Below, in pieces: positions 1 through 9,249 of a stretch of DNA of 64,000 nucleotides; position 1 is the stretch's first letter, and each line of letters starts with the position of its first letter. The notes beneath the pieces were generated by a model, which worked only from the letters and a program-made list of their open reading frames with translations, was not told the DNA's origin and ran no database searches. The position numbers and the translations under genes are program-made. This stretch comes from Citrobacter sp. FP75 (lineage in GTDB: Bacteria > Pseudomonadota > Gammaproteobacteria > Enterobacterales > Enterobacteriaceae), in assembly GCF_018342065.1 (NCBI RefSeq), contig NZ_JAFDOE010000005.1:62001-126000 (forward strand), in the 5' to 3' direction.

Positions 1-225
1 GACAATCGACAGTTTTACCAGCAGCCAGAACCAGCCGCGCTTACCACGAGGCTTACGCCCTTTGCCTTTACCTTTACGCGGCATCGGTTCTTCATCCTCA
101 TAGTCATCATCATCGTAATCGTCGTCATACTCATCATCTCTGAGTTGACGACGGCTCACCTTTTGTTTCACCGGACGTGTCGGTTTCCCTTTACGTCCAA
201 TTGGCTCGCGGTCATTCCCCGCCAT
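1..225 (-). CDS. mrcB: Penicillin-binding protein 1B, N-terminal part (cut by window edge)
   Basis: Only the first 75 codons lie in the window. They encode the cytoplasmic tail and the beginning of the membrane anchor of the bifunctional peptidoglycan glycosyltransferase/transpeptidase PBP1B. The protein starts [15 protein letters not shown], followed by an Asp/Tyr-rich acidic stretch, a Lys/Arg-rich stretch and the first hydrophobic residues ([11 protein letters not shown]). The E. coli start has the same layout. A GGAG stands 7 bases before the ATG. Met48 corresponds to the internal start that gives the shorter gamma form in E. coli. The catalytic domains lie outside the window. It is transcribed in the same direction as hrpB but would be read after it. 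Confidence 0.95.
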   Translation of the reverse strand, partial: MAGNDREPIGRKGKPTRPVKQKVSRRQLRDDEYDDDYDDDDYEDEEPMPRKGKGKGRKPRGKRGWFWLLVKLSIV

Positions 226-305
226 GCTTTTTCTCCGCAACATTCAGGCGCAAAGGCCCGATTCTCTGTTCTTCCGTCAGACGACAGAAGAAGAAATCTC
301 TCAAT

Positions 306-2735
306 TTATGAATACTTTTTGGTGCGCCGCGTGGGCGCGGTATTCGCCGGGTCGTCCGGCCAGACATGTTTGGGATAACGCCCTTTCATCTCTTTTTGCA
401 CTTCGCGATATGACCCTTGCCAAAAGGCGCTTAAATCACGCGTAATTTGTAGCGGTCGCTGGGCCGGTGACAGCAGCTCCAGCACCAACGGGACGCGTCC
501 CTGGGCGATGGTCGGCGTATTCGCTTCGCCAAACATTTCCTGCATTCTGACCGCCAATGCCGGGGGATTATCCTCGTGATAGCGAATGGCTATCCGGCTT
601 CCCGTCGGCACAGTGTAATGCGCAGGAAGCTCACTATCCAGACGTTGCAGCATCGACCAGTCCAGTAATCCACGCAACGCCTGGCCTACATTTAATGCTT
701 TTAACGCGCGTAAAGAGTGCACTCCGCTCATATGCGGCAGCAGCCAGCTCTCCAGCGTCGCCAGCAGAGAATCCTCATCTACCGCGGGCCAGTCGTACTC
801 AGGCAACCAGTTTGCCGCACAGTGCAAACGCAGCCGAAACTGCTCGGCCTCTGGCGTCCAGTTGAGCACACTTAACCCTTTGTCGCGAATACCATTCAAC
901 ATCGCCAGGTGCAATTCCTCTTCCGAGGGTTTGGCCAATGGCTGTATTTTTACCGTCAACTGGCCGATACGCGACCGACGCAACGCCTTTAACGTTCCCT
1001 GGGTTTCATCCCATTCGATGGTGTCGGACTGTTGCAGCAGTTCAGGACACGTCTGCATCAACGCTTCAATATCCAGCGGCAACGCGAACAAAATACGCGC
1101 ATCCGGTGATGCGCTGCCCTGCAGTAACAGCGGTGCTATCAGCCATTCATGGCGTCCAAGGGCGTCATCGGCATCCAGCATCGCACCCATACCGTTGGCC
1201 AGTTGATAGCGCCCTTCTTGTCCACGTCGACGGGCGATCCGATCGGCAAACGCCTGCGCCAGCAACGGGGTAAGCAGCGCGCTGTTGGGCTGCCCGCTGC
1301 GAACGTTAAGCCGTTTCAGCAATTGTTGACTGCGCTGCTGCCAGGCGGGCTGATTTCGTGAAAACGCGACGGCCAAATCGGTGCTGCCCCCACGCGGCGG
1401 CTCTTCCAGAATTGCGGCCAGTTTTGCCGCCGATGCGGCTTCATCGTCATTGTTGGTGCTAACCAGCATAGCCGCTAAACGGGGATCGTTACCCAATGCC
1501 GCCATTTTCTGCCCTGTGGCGCTGAGCCTGTCGTCCTCAAGCGCGCCCAGCATCTGCAACAGCCGTTTTGCCGCCAGCACGTTGATAGCGGGCGGCGTAT
1601 CCAGCCAGTTCAACTGCGCGGGATCGGTGCATCCCCATTGCAGCAGCTCCATCAGTAGTCCGGACAGATCGCTCTGTAATATCTCAGGCTCTCCCTGCGC
1701 CGCCGCTCTTTCCGCTTGCTCTTTAGCAAGCAAATGTAGGCAGATACCTGGCTCCAGACGCCCGGCACGTCCAGCACGCTGGGTCATTGAGGCCTGGCTG
1801 ATGCGCTGGGTAATCAGTCGCGTCAAACCGGTGCGTGCATCATAACGCGCCACTCGCTCCTGGGCGCAGTCAACCACCAACCGGATGCCTTCAATCGTTA
1901 AGCTGGTTTCGGCAATATTGGTCGCCAGCACCACTTTGCGCTTACCTTGCGGCGCGGGCAAAATCGCCTGACGCTGCTCAGCCAGCGTCAACGCGCCGTA
2001 CAACGGGCATAACACTACATCGCCGCCCACACGCGACGCCAGCTGTTCCTGCACGCGCAGGATTTCCCCCACGCCCGGTAAAAACAGCAGCAGCGACCCG
2101 CCTTCGTGGCGCAGGAGTTCCGCCGTCGCTATCGCCACCGCTTCATCAAAACGCAGATGCGCCGCCAACGGCTGGTACCGCCGCTCAACGGGAAATGCGC
2201 GGCCTTCAGAAACGATCGTCGGCGCATCGGGCAACATCTGCTGCAAACGTCCATTGTCCAAAGTGGCGGACATAATCAACAGTTTCAGATCATCACGCAG
2301 CCCTTGCTGCACATCCAATAATAGCGCCAGCGCCAGGTCGGCCTGTAAACTCCGCTCGTGAAATTCGTCAAGGATCACCAACCCAACGCCCGCCAGCTCA
2401 GGATCGCGCTGGATCATGCGCGTCAGGACGCCCTCCGTCACCACCTCAAGGCGGGTCTGCGGCCCTACGCAGCTTTGCGCACGCATCCGGTAACCGACAG
2501 TCTCACCAGGCTTTTCATTCAGCAATTCCGCTAATCGTTGCGCCACGTTACGCGCTGCCAGACGCCGTGGCTCCAGCAAAATAATGCGTCCCCTGATGCC
2601 GCGATGTTCAAGAAGTCGCAACGGCAGCCAGGTCGATTTTCCGGCACCGGTCGGCGCCGTCAGCAGAACCTGCGACGAGGCATCAAGGGCGGTAAGCAGT
2701 TCAGGCACTACGGCGGCAACGGGCAACGACGTCAC
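306..2735 (-). CDS. hrpB: ATP-dependent RNA helicase HrpB
   Basis: This encodes a DEAH/RHA-family superfamily 2 helicase of 809 residues from the chosen start. Near the N-terminus the sequence shows the Walker A motif PTGAGKST (about residues 28-35), then the LDEFHER motif II, MSATL motif III, and the QRAGRAGR motif VI. The C-terminal HrpB-specific domain follows. The open frame extends 15 codons upstream to an ATG, but a GTG at 2735 preceded by a well placed GGAG gives exactly the E. coli length and its N-terminus (xTSLPVAAV), so I prefer the GTG. It is transcribed divergently from thpR. The cellular role of HrpB is poorly known; helicase activity is inferred from the family. Confidence 0.95.
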   Translation of the reverse strand: MTSLPVAAVVPELLTALDASSQVLLTAPTGAGKSTWLPLRLLEHRGIRGRIILLEPRRLAARNVAQRLAELLNEKPGETVGYRMRAQSCVGPQTRLEVVTEGVLTRMIQRDPELAGVGLVILDEFHERSLQADLALALLLDVQQGLRDDLKLLIMSATLDNGRLQQMLPDAPTIVSEGRAFPVERRYQPLAAHLRFDEAVAIATAELLRHEGGSLLLFLPGVGEILRVQEQLASRVGGDVVLCPLYGALTLAEQRQAILPAPQGKRKVVLATNIAETSLTIEGIRLVVDCAQERVARYDARTGLTRLITQRISQASMTQRAGRAGRLEPGICLHLLAKEQAERAAAQGEPEILQSDLSGLLMELLQWGCTDPAQLNWLDTPPAINVLAAKRLLQMLGALEDDRLSATGQKMAALGNDPRLAAMLVSTNNDDEAASAAKLAAILEEPPRGGSTDLAVAFSRNQPAWQQRSQQLLKRLNVRSGQPNSALLTPLLAQAFADRIARRRGQEGRYQLANGMGAMLDADDALGRHEWLIAPLLLQGSASPDARILFALPLDIEALMQTCPELLQQSDTIEWDETQGTLKALRRSRIGQLTVKIQPLAKPSEEELHLAMLNGIRDKGLSVLNWTPEAEQFRLRLHCAANWLPEYDWPAVDEDSLLATLESWLLPHMSGVHSLRALKALNVGQALRGLLDWSMLQRLDSELPAHYTVPTGSRIAIRYHEDNPPALAVRMQEMFGEANTPTIAQGRVPLVLELLSPAQRPLQITRDLSAFWQGSYREVQKEMKGRYPKHVWPDDPANTAPTRRTKKYS

Positions 2736-2808
2736 AAATGGCTCCAGAGGGTTAACATTCTTCGCGCTGCATTGTAGCATCGTGTTAATTCATAACCGAG
2801 TATCCATC

Positions 2809-3339
2809 ATGACTGAGCCAAAAAGGCTGTTCTTTGCGATTGAATTGCCTGGCGAGGTTCGGGAGCAGCTCATCCACTGGCGGGTCGCGCAGTTTCCCCC
2901 TGAGGCAGGTCGCCCCGTCGCCGCCGATAATCTGCATCTGACGCTGGCCTTCTTAGGCGACGTTAGCGCTGAGAAGCAGCAAGCGCTATCACAGTTAGCC
3001 GGACGTATTCGCCAGCCGGGTTTTACGCTCAAACTCGATGATGCCGGACAATGGCTGCGCTCGCGGGTCGTGTGGCTGGGAATGCGACAGCCGCCGCGCG
3101 GGCTGCTGCAGTTGGCGAATATGCTGCGGGCACAAGCCGCGCGCAGCGGGTGTTACCAAAGCCCACAGCCGTTTCACCCACATATCACGCTGCTGCGCGA
3201 TGCGGGTCATGCGGTATCTATCCCCGCACCGGGCTTTGGCTGGTCGTTTCCGGTCACGGAGTTTGCGCTGTATTCCTCTTCATTCGTACGAGGACGCACG
3301 CGTTACACGCCGCTGCAACGTTGGACGCTGACTGAATAA
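2809..3339 (+). CDS. thpR: RNA 2',3'-cyclic phosphodiesterase (2H family, 2'-5' RNA ligase)
   Basis: This is a 176-residue 2H phosphoesterase, formerly LigT. The two signature HxTx motifs are visible: HLTL near residue 43 and HITL near residue 125. These supply the paired catalytic histidines that act on 2'-5' or 2',3'-cyclic RNA phosphates. The ATG at 2809 gives the E. coli length; the frame is open further upstream only because it runs antisense through the start of hrpB. It is followed closely by sfsA on the same strand (15 bases apart), which suggests a shared transcript. Confidence 0.95.
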   Translation: MTEPKRLFFAIELPGEVREQLIHWRVAQFPPEAGRPVAADNLHLTLAFLGDVSAEKQQALSQLAGRIRQPGFTLKLDDAGQWLRSRVVWLGMRQPPRGLLQLANMLRAQAARSGCYQSPQPFHPHITLLRDAGHAVSIPAPGFGWSFPVTEFALYSSSFVRGRTRYTPLQRWTLTE

Positions 3340-3354
3340 TCAAAGGAACTGTTG

Positions 3355-4059
3355 ATGCAATTTTCTCCACCTTTACAACCTGCAACGCTCATCCTGCGCT
3401 ATAAGCGTTTTTTAGCGGATGTGATAACACCAGATGGCACAACGTTAACGCTACATTGCCCCAATACGGGAGCGATGACCGGCTGCGCAATGCCAGGAGA
3501 TACTGTCTGGTATTCGACATCAGAAAATACTAAACGCAAATACCCCAATACCTGGGAATTAACACAAACACAAAAGGGTGCTTTTATTTGTGTTAACACA
3601 CTGTGGGCCAACAGATTAACGAAAGAAGCTATTCAGAATGAGCTTATTTCGGAAGTTTCAGGCTACAGTGCCTTGAAAAGTGAAGTAAAATACGGCGCAG
3701 AGGGGAGTCGTATCGACTTTTTGTTGCAGGCGGATTCCCGACCTGACTGCTATATTGAAGTGAAATCAGTCACGTTGGCGGAAAATGATCAGGGTTATTT
3801 TCCCGATGCCATCACTGAACGAGGTCAAAAACATCTTCGGGAATTGATGAGCGTAGCGGCGGAAGGCAAGCGTGCGGTGATATTTTTTGCGGTGCTGCAT
3901 TCAGCCATTACACGGTTTTCACCCGCGCGCCATATCGATGTAAAATATGCGCAATTATTAGTTGAAGCACAGCTTAAGGGGGTAGAAATTCTGGTTTATA
4001 AAGCGGAACTTTCTGCCCATGGTATGACTCTTAAAGAGCCGTTGCCCATTACCTTGTAA
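3355..4059 (+). CDS. sfsA: DNA-binding sugar fermentation stimulation protein SfsA
   Basis: This 234-residue protein has the same length as E. coli SfsA and is nearly colinear with it. It was first described as a multicopy stimulator of maltose gene expression. It is now seen as having an OB-like N-terminal part and a nuclease-like C-terminal fold. The sequence shows the conserved PNTGAMTGC segment near residue 35 and the YIEVKSVTL core, which resembles a PD-(D/E)xK active-site strand. The ATG at 3355 is preceded by AAAGGAA; an in-frame TTG one codon earlier is less likely. Its precise function is unresolved. It lies between thpR and dksA as in E. coli. Confidence 0.95.
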   Translation: MQFSPPLQPATLILRYKRFLADVITPDGTTLTLHCPNTGAMTGCAMPGDTVWYSTSENTKRKYPNTWELTQTQKGAFICVNTLWANRLTKEAIQNELISEVSGYSALKSEVKYGAEGSRIDFLLQADSRPDCYIEVKSVTLAENDQGYFPDAITERGQKHLRELMSVAAEGKRAVIFFAVLHSAITRFSPARHIDVKYAQLLVEAQLKGVEILVYKAELSAHGMTLKEPLPITL

Positions 4060-4236
4060 TGGTGTAAACATTTGGTTAATTAGTATTCTGGGCGCGTGGG
4101 CAAATACGCTTTTCCTCACAGGGTTGTCAAGTGTTACGTATAGATAATTGCTATCCGGAAAAGCATCTGCTATTTATAGCGACCTGATTTTTCCCCCGAA
4201 CATGGGGATCGATAGTGCGTGTTAAGGAGAAGCAAC

Positions 4237-4692
4237 ATGCAAGAAGGGCAAAACCGTAAAACATCGTCCCTGAGTATTCTCGCCATCGCTGGGGTGGAGC
4301 CGTACCAGGAGAAACCGGGCGAAGAGTATATGAACGAAGCCCAGCTGTCGCACTTCAGGCGTATTCTTGAGGCATGGCGTAATCAACTTAGGGATGAAGT
4401 TGATCGCACCGTATCTCATATGCAAGACGAAGCGGCTAACTTCCCTGATCCGGTGGACCGCGCCGCGCAGGAAGAAGAATTCAGCCTTGAGCTGCGTAAC
4501 CGTGATCGTGAGCGCAAACTGATCAAAAAGATCGAGAAGACGCTGAAGAAAGTAGAAGACGAAGATTTCGGCTACTGCGAATCATGCGGCGTAGAAATAG
4601 GTATTCGCCGTCTGGAAGCGCGTCCGACAGCCGATCTGTGCATCGACTGTAAAACGCTGGCAGAAATCCGCGAAAAACAAATGGCAGGTTAA
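4237..4692 (+). CDS. dksA: RNA polymerase-binding transcription factor DksA
   Basis: This 151-residue protein binds the secondary channel of RNA polymerase and, with ppGpp, controls rRNA and amino-acid promoters. The coiled-coil tip carries the acidic DPVDRA motif near residues 71-76. The C-terminal zinc finger has four cysteines in CESC and CIDC (residues about 114, 117, 135, 138). The start is fixed by the ribosome site AAGGAG at 4224-4229. The frame is open upstream but has no conserved sequence there. A GC-rich hairpin follows the stop, and gluQ lies just beyond it. Confidence 0.98.
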   Translation: MQEGQNRKTSSLSILAIAGVEPYQEKPGEEYMNEAQLSHFRRILEAWRNQLRDEVDRTVSHMQDEAANFPDPVDRAAQEEEFSLELRNRDRERKLIKKIEKTLKKVEDEDFGYCESCGVEIGIRRLEARPTADLCIDCKTLAEIREKQMAG

Positions 4693-4721
4693 TTCCGGTC
4701 GTTTTTACCACGTTTACTCCA

Positions 4722-4740
4722 GGCGGGAGCTTCTCCCGCC
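4722..4740 (+). terminator. Hairpin between dksA and gluQ
   Basis: The inverted repeat GGCGGGAG-CTT-CTCCCGCC lies 29 bases after the dksA stop and is followed by TTATCATTT, an imperfect T-rich tail. It sits only 22 bases before the gluQ start. In Shigella and E. coli a terminator at this site is known to limit read-through from dksA into gluQ, so the same arrangement is likely here. Confidence 0.75.
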
Positions 4741-4762
4741 TTATCATTTGTTAGCCCGCAAA

Positions 4763-5659
4763 ATGAGTGATTCACACTATATTGGCCGCTTCGCCCCTTC
4801 CCCCTCTGGCGAGCTACATTTCGGTTCACTGATTGCCGCCCTCGGGAGTTACCTGCAGGCCCGTGCTCGTCACGGAATCTGGCGCGTACGCATTGAAGAT
4901 ATTGACCCCCCTCGTGAAGTTCCCGGTGCTGCAGACACAATTCTGCGTCAGCTGGAACATTACGGACTGCACTGGGACGGCGATATTTTATGGCAATCCC
5001 AACGTCATGACGCTTACCGCGAGGCGCTTGCCTGGCTGCATCAGCAGGATCTGAGCTATTACTGCACCTGCACCCGGGCGCGAATTCAAAGCGTCGGCGG
5101 TATTTACGATGGCCACTGCCGTGAGTTACGTCATGGGCCAGCGCAGGCGGCGGTACGCATTAAACAGCGCCATCCGGTACTGCAATTCACCGACCAACTG
5201 CGCGGTGTGATTCAGGCTGACCCGCATCTCGCAAGGGAAGATTTTATCATCCACCGCCGTGACGGGCTGTTTGCCTATAATCTCGCAGTAGTGGTGGACG
5301 ACCATTTTCAGGGCGTAACGGAAATTGTGCGCGGTGCCGATCTTATCGAACCGACGGTACGGCAAATTTCGTTGTATCAACAGTTCGGCTGGCAAGCGCC
5401 TGACTATGTTCATCTGCCGCTGGCGCTTAATGAACAAGGCGCTAAACTTTCCAAGCAGAATCATGCGCCTGCGCTGCCCAATGGCGATCCACGTCCGGTT
5501 CTGATTGATGCATTACGCTTTTTGGGGCAGCCCAATAATAACGAATGGCGGGATATGTCAGTGGCACAACTCCTGCAATTTGCCGTGGCTAACTGGGATC
5601 TCACCAGGGTACCAGAACAGGTAAGCATAAATCCGGCATTCTCAAATGCCTCATGCTGA
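4763..5659 (+). CDS. gluQ: Glutamyl-Q tRNA(Asp) synthetase
   Basis: This is a truncated paralogue of glutamyl-tRNA synthetase that attaches glutamate to the queuosine at position 34 of tRNA-Asp. It is 298 residues long and lacks the anticodon-binding half of GluRS. The class I signature appears as [11 protein letters not shown] (HIGH-type, residues 12-22), and the KMSKS-type loop as KLSKQ. The zinc site is visible as Cys101, Cys103, Tyr115 and Cys119. I chose the ATG at 4763; a TTG five codons upstream is in frame. It is probably expressed partly by read-through from dksA. Confidence 0.95.
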   Translation: MSDSHYIGRFAPSPSGELHFGSLIAALGSYLQARARHGIWRVRIEDIDPPREVPGAADTILRQLEHYGLHWDGDILWQSQRHDAYREALAWLHQQDLSYYCTCTRARIQSVGGIYDGHCRELRHGPAQAAVRIKQRHPVLQFTDQLRGVIQADPHLAREDFIIHRRDGLFAYNLAVVVDDHFQGVTEIVRGADLIEPTVRQISLYQQFGWQAPDYVHLPLALNEQGAKLSKQNHAPALPNGDPRPVLIDALRFLGQPNNNEWRDMSVAQLLQFAVANWDLTRVPEQVSINPAFSNASC

Positions 5660-5730
5660 GCTATGATTAGCCGCGATTTTTACACAGCAACACTTGTCTT
5701 TAGTGAAGTTTGACACTACCGAGGTGCACT

Positions 5731-7125
5731 ATTTTTACCCGAGTCGCTAATTTTTGCCGCAAGGTGCTAAGCCGCGAGGAGCGCGAGGCCGAGCTTGCCG
5801 TCGCCCGTCCACATATGACGGTAATCCCGCGTGAGCAGCACTCTATCTCCCGCAAAGATATCAGTGAAAATGCCCTGAAGGTAATGTACAGGCTTAATAA
5901 GGCCGGATACGAGGCATGGCTGGTAGGCGGTGGCGTACGCGATCTTTTGCTGGGCAAAAAGCCGAAAGATTTTGATGTCACCACCAATGCCACGCCGGAT
6001 CAGGTGCGAAAACTGTTTCGTAACTGTCGCCTGGTTGGGCGTCGATTCCGTCTGGCCCATGTCATGTTTGGCCCGGAAATTATCGAAGTCGCGACTTTTC
6101 GTGGACACCATGAAGGCAGTGAGTCCGATCGCACCACGTCACAGCGCGGGCAAAACGGTATGCTGCTGCGCGACAACATCTTCGGCTCCATCGAAGAAGA
6201 TGCTCAGCGCCGCGACTTCACGATTAACAGCCTGTATTACAGCGTGGCCGATTTCACCGTGCGTGATTACGTCGGTGGCATGCAGGATCTCGAAGATGGC
6301 GTCATCCGCCTGATCGGTAATCCGGAAACGCGCTACCGCGAAGATCCTGTACGTATGCTGCGTGCCGTGCGCTTTGCCGCCAAGCTCGACATGCGTATCA
6401 GCCCGGAAACCGCAGAGCCGATCCCGCGTCTGGCCACGCTGCTTAACGATATCCCCCCCGCACGCCTGTTTGAAGAAGCGCTTAAACTGTTACAGGCGGG
6501 CTATGGATTTGAAACCTATAAAAAACTGCGTGAGTACAGCCTGTTCCAGCCGCTGTTCCCGACCATCACGCGCTATTTCACCGAAGACGGTGACAGCCCG
6601 ATGGAACGCATCATTGCCCAGGTGCTGAAGAATACCGATAACCGCATCAACAATGATATGCGCGTTAACCCGGCGTTCTTGTTCGCCGCCATGTTCTGGT
6701 ATCCGCTACTGGAAGCCGCGCAGAAAATCGCGCAGGAGAGCGGCCTGGCCTACTACGACGCTTTCGCACTGGCGATGAACGACGTGCTGGACGAGGCCTG
6801 CCGCTCGCTGGCTATTCCTAAGCGGCTGACCTCGTTGACCCGCGATATCTGGCAACTTCAGTTACGCATGTCCCGTCGTCAGGGCAAACGCGCCTGGAAG
6901 CTGATGGAGCATCCAAAATTCCGCGCTGCCTACGACCTACTGGCCCTGCGCGCCGAAGTGGAACACAACGCCGAGCTGCAGCGTCTGGCGCAGTGGTGGA
7001 GTGAATTCCAGGTTTCCGCGCCGCCGGAACAAAAAGGCATGCTGAACGAACTCGACGAAGAACCGGAACGCCGTCGCCATCGTCGCCCGCGTAAACGCGC
7101 CCCGCGTCGCGAAGGTTCCGCGTGA
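5731..7125 (+). CDS. pcnB: Poly(A) polymerase I, ATT start codon
   Basis: This encodes the main bacterial poly(A) polymerase, which adds 3' tails that promote RNA decay and controls ColE1-type plasmid copy number through RNA I. The class II nucleotidyltransferase core is visible as [10 protein letters not shown] followed by DFDVTT, which holds the catalytic aspartates (about residues 67-85). The C-terminus is Arg-rich ([13 protein letters not shown]). The E. coli gene starts at the rare codon AUU, and the same context is present here: GAGGTGC, then ACT, then ATT TTT ACC CGA. From that ATT the protein has 464 residues and begins (M)[10 protein letters not shown]. An upstream TTG at 5710 is in frame but not conserved. 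It overlaps folK by 4 bases. Confidence 0.95.
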   Translation: MFTRVANFCRKVLSREEREAELAVARPHMTVIPREQHSISRKDISENALKVMYRLNKAGYEAWLVGGGVRDLLLGKKPKDFDVTTNATPDQVRKLFRNCRLVGRRFRLAHVMFGPEIIEVATFRGHHEGSESDRTTSQRGQNGMLLRDNIFGSIEEDAQRRDFTINSLYYSVADFTVRDYVGGMQDLEDGVIRLIGNPETRYREDPVRMLRAVRFAAKLDMRISPETAEPIPRLATLLNDIPPARLFEEALKLLQAGYGFETYKKLREYSLFQPLFPTITRYFTEDGDSPMERIIAQVLKNTDNRINNDMRVNPAFLFAAMFWYPLLEAAQKIAQESGLAYYDAFALAMNDVLDEACRSLAIPKRLTSLTRDIWQLQLRMSRRQGKRAWKLMEHPKFRAAYDLLALRAEVEHNAELQRLAQWWSEFQVSAPPEQKGMLNELDEEPERRRHRRPRKRAPRREGSA

Positions 7126-7598
7126 CCCTCGTTTATATTGCGCTCGGCAGCAATTTAGCCTCACCTCTGGAGCAGGTTAATGCTGCCGTGCAAGCGATCG
7201 GCGACATTCCCCACAGCCGTATCGTTGCCGTTTCCTCGTTTTACCGCACCCCGCCATTAGGCCCGCAGGATCAGCCCGATTACCTGAACGCCGCCGTGGC
7301 GCTGCAAACCACTCTCGCTGCCGAAGAATTGCTCAATCATACCCAACGTATTGAGTTGCAGCAGGGACGTGTACGTAAAGCCGAACGCTGGGGGCCACGC
7401 ACGCTGGACCTCGACATTATGCTGTTTGGCGATGAAGTGATTAACACCGAGCGTCTGACCGTGCCGCATTACGACATGAAAAACCGCGGCTTTATGCTGT
7501 GGCCACTGTTTGAGATTGCGCCCGAGCTGCACTTCCCCGATGGACAACCGCTGGCAGAATGCTTGCGTCAGTTGCCTCCCCGCCCCGCCCTCTGGTAA
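7122..7598 (+). CDS. folK: 6-hydroxymethyl-7,8-dihydropterin pyrophosphokinase
   Basis: This 158-residue enzyme transfers pyrophosphate from ATP to 6-hydroxymethyl-dihydropterin in folate synthesis. The diagnostic HPPK motifs are present: GSNL near residue 9, [18 protein letters not shown], and [15 protein letters not shown] with the two metal-binding aspartates. The GTG start overlaps the pcnB stop (GTGA), implying translational coupling. The C-terminal end differs from E. coli ([11 protein letters not shown]), which is common for this tail. Confidence 0.96.
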   Translation: MTLVYIALGSNLASPLEQVNAAVQAIGDIPHSRIVAVSSFYRTPPLGPQDQPDYLNAAVALQTTLAAEELLNHTQRIELQQGRVRKAERWGPRTLDLDIMLFGDEVINTERLTVPHYDMKNRGFMLWPLFEIAPELHFPDGQPLAECLRQLPPRPALW

Positions 7599-8196
7599 AC
7601 CGCCCCAGTATCACCCCATCCAGGAATAAATCAGAAATATAATGCACAGCCCAGACTCACCGTATGGGCGTTGTCTTGATCATGCAGAAAAAGAGGGCAA
7701 TATAAATCACAATAAAGATATCTAAAGTCATATTAAATCACATCCGACCCTTTTAATTCACACCATAGAAATAATTTGAAATTATTTCACATGATATTTT
7801 TTAAATTCAATATTTAAAAAAACTAAAACAATAAAATTCATCAATATCGAAAATACATTACATAAAAACCGTTCAATACATTCGCTATTTCCGATCAATC
7901 GAACACACCAATTCATTCATCAAACAACCTATATATCGCAAAGAAAAACTCAAATCATTATACTATTCCACTTCATCAAGGATAATTCATAATCAAAACC
8001 AATAACACGCCCACAATTTTTTTATCGGAGAGATAAAACAGCAAAATACAATAACCAATAAAAATGAATGAATTATTTTTATTTGCCAGGTGAATTTTAC
8101 AAACCCACAGAATATCAGGTTTAATGCCCCTGAATTAAAATAACACTTTGTTACAACTCTAACGTTTCATTAGCCCTTCTTTATAAGGATATTTTT
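7599..8196. other. AT-rich intergenic region upstream of the fimbrial operon
   Basis: About 600 bases without a gene. Base composition drops sharply after folK, with many A/T runs between 7740 and 8110, as expected for an H-NS-bound fimbrial promoter region. A perfect 21-base inverted repeat lies at 7768-7788. The ribosome site of the first subunit gene (ATAAGGATATTT) lies at the right end. I could not place a convincing -35/-10 pair with confidence, and I see no invertase gene or clear long inverted repeats of a fimS type. Confidence 0.6.
7768..7788. repeat. Perfect 21-base AT-only palindrome-like repeat
   Basis: GAAATAATTT, one central G, then AAATTATTTC. Both arms are exactly complementary. 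It lies 409 bases before the first fimbrial subunit gene. It could be a regulator site, but AT-rich DNA produces such repeats by chance. Confidence 0.5.
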
Positions 8197-8784
8197 GTGA
8201 AGAAAAAAATTATCGCTCTGTCCGTCGCCTGCTCAGCCGTACTGCTCTCTTCCTCAGCCTTCGCGATCGATGGCGGTCAGATCGATTTTGCCGGTCTGGT
8301 CAGCGACAATACCTGCATCCCGAGCGTTAACGGTGGAAGCCAGGACGGACAGGTTCAGTTGAATACTGCAAAGGTGAGTGATCTTTCTACGAATCTCGGC
8401 GTACAACCGACTGCAGTCGGCGTGCAACCAGAGTCGTTCTATATCACCGTGAACTGTGGCTCCGGCAACACCAATACGAACGCCAACCTGAGCATGTCTT
8501 CTACCTTCTTCAGCAACAGCAGCGGTACGCTGAATAACGACGACTCCATCACTACCCCGGCCACAGGCGTTAACCTGGCGATCCACGAAGTTGATAACTC
8601 TGGCGAGACGCAGTCCTTCTCGCAGGTGAAAATCAATGATGCCAGCGATGTTCACACGCAGGGATTTGGTACTGACGGCATAGCGAAATTCAACTTCGTT
8701 GTCTCCTACGTCAAGCAACCTGCTGTCTCAGTGACGGCAGGCTATGTGAAATCGAATACCGCATATACCCTTACATACAATTAA
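8197..8784 (+). CDS. yadN: Fimbrial major subunit, YadN type, copy 1
   Basis: This 195-residue protein is a chaperone-usher pilin. It has a signal peptide (KKKIIALSVACSAVLL) with cleavage expected after AFA, near residue 23. The mature pilin begins IDGGQIDFAGLVSDNTC. Two cysteines about 50 residues apart form the typical pilin disulfide, and the end AYTLTYN has the penultimate Tyr of a donor-strand pilin. The start is GTG behind AAGGAT. A second, clearly related gene follows at 9250. The operon order (subunit, chaperone, usher, minor subunits, adhesin) matches yadN-yadV-htrE-yadMLKC of E. coli. Confidence 0.9.
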   Translation: MKKKIIALSVACSAVLLSSSAFAIDGGQIDFAGLVSDNTCIPSVNGGSQDGQVQLNTAKVSDLSTNLGVQPTAVGVQPESFYITVNCGSGNTNTNANLSMSSTFFSNSSGTLNNDDSITTPATGVNLAIHEVDNSGETQSFSQVKINDASDVHTQGFGTDGIAKFNFVVSYVKQPAVSVTAGYVKSNTAYTLTYN

Positions 8785-8797
8785 TAAAAGTACTCAG

Positions 8798-8830
8798 GGA
8801 GTTATTTTACTCGGTGAAGTAACTCCTTTT
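8798..8830 (+). terminator. Terminator after the first YadN-type subunit
   Basis: GGAGTTA and TAACTCC form a stem with further weak pairing around the loop TTTTACTCGGTGAAG, followed directly by TTTT. It lies 13 bases after the stop of copy 1. It would make copy 1 a separate high-abundance transcript, with variable read-through to the rest of the operon. Confidence 0.7.
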
Positions 8831-9086
8831 CTCTGCACTACAAAAGAGATGCAATTGATATTCAATAACAAGTTACGATTTGCTTTAAGATTTAATTCAA
8901 TATCATTTTATTAAATATAATAATTGACGAAACAAATACTCAAGAAGAACATATAACGCAAAAAGCATTAATAAAAGAAATGTAAAAACCAAAAACAATA
9001 AATATGACAAATTAAATGTGTTCATCTTATGCAAAAGAAAAGATTCCATACCAGAAAAGCATCATTTTTGTAAGTCTATATGCGCT

Positions 9087-9107
9087 GACAGCAGACAGCA
9101 GACAGCA
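9087..9107 (+). repeat. Three tandem GACAGCA heptamers
   Basis: Three perfect head-to-tail copies of the 7-base unit GACAGCA. They lie about 90 bases upstream of a candidate -10 element and 142 bases before the second pilin gene. Short tandem repeats in this position can change length by slipped-strand mispairing; that function is inferred. Confidence 0.85.
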
Positions 9108-9172
9108 ATAACTGGAAAAACCATAACATTTAATTTATGAATGCAATGAATTGAAATATCAATGTGCGCTAT

Positions 9173-9201
9173 TTTCACATCTTAAGGATATTCCATATAA
9201 T
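9173..9201 (+). promoter_or_regulatory. Candidate promoter of the second subunit gene
   Basis: A perfect -10 hexamer TATAAT (9196-9201) with a weak -35 TTTCAC (9173-9178) at 17-base spacing. It lies 48 bases before the ATG at 9250. The weak -35 fits a promoter that needs an activator or relief from silencing. Confidence 0.5.
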
Positions 9202-9249
9202 CGCTATTGCTAGAACTAATGTTTATTTTTTTAACAAGGATATTTCAAT

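Larger units (their letters stand above)
8831..9249. other. AT-rich region between the two subunit genes
   Basis: A gene-free AT-rich stretch. It contains three exact tandem copies of GACAGCA at 9087-9107, a promoter-like TATAAT at 9196-9201 and a ribosome site AACAAGGATATTT just before the second subunit gene. The last ten bases of that leader (AAGGATATTT) are identical to those before copy 1. Confidence 0.6.

Noticed and set aside
2584-2808. Long N-terminal extension of thpR to 251 residues
   Set aside because: The added part is antisense to the start of hrpB, and the ATG at 2809 gives the exact family length and N-terminus.
7599-9249. A fimS-like invertible promoter element for the fimbrial operon
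   Set aside because: I found no pair of matching inverted repeats several hundred bases apart and no recombinase gene near the operon.
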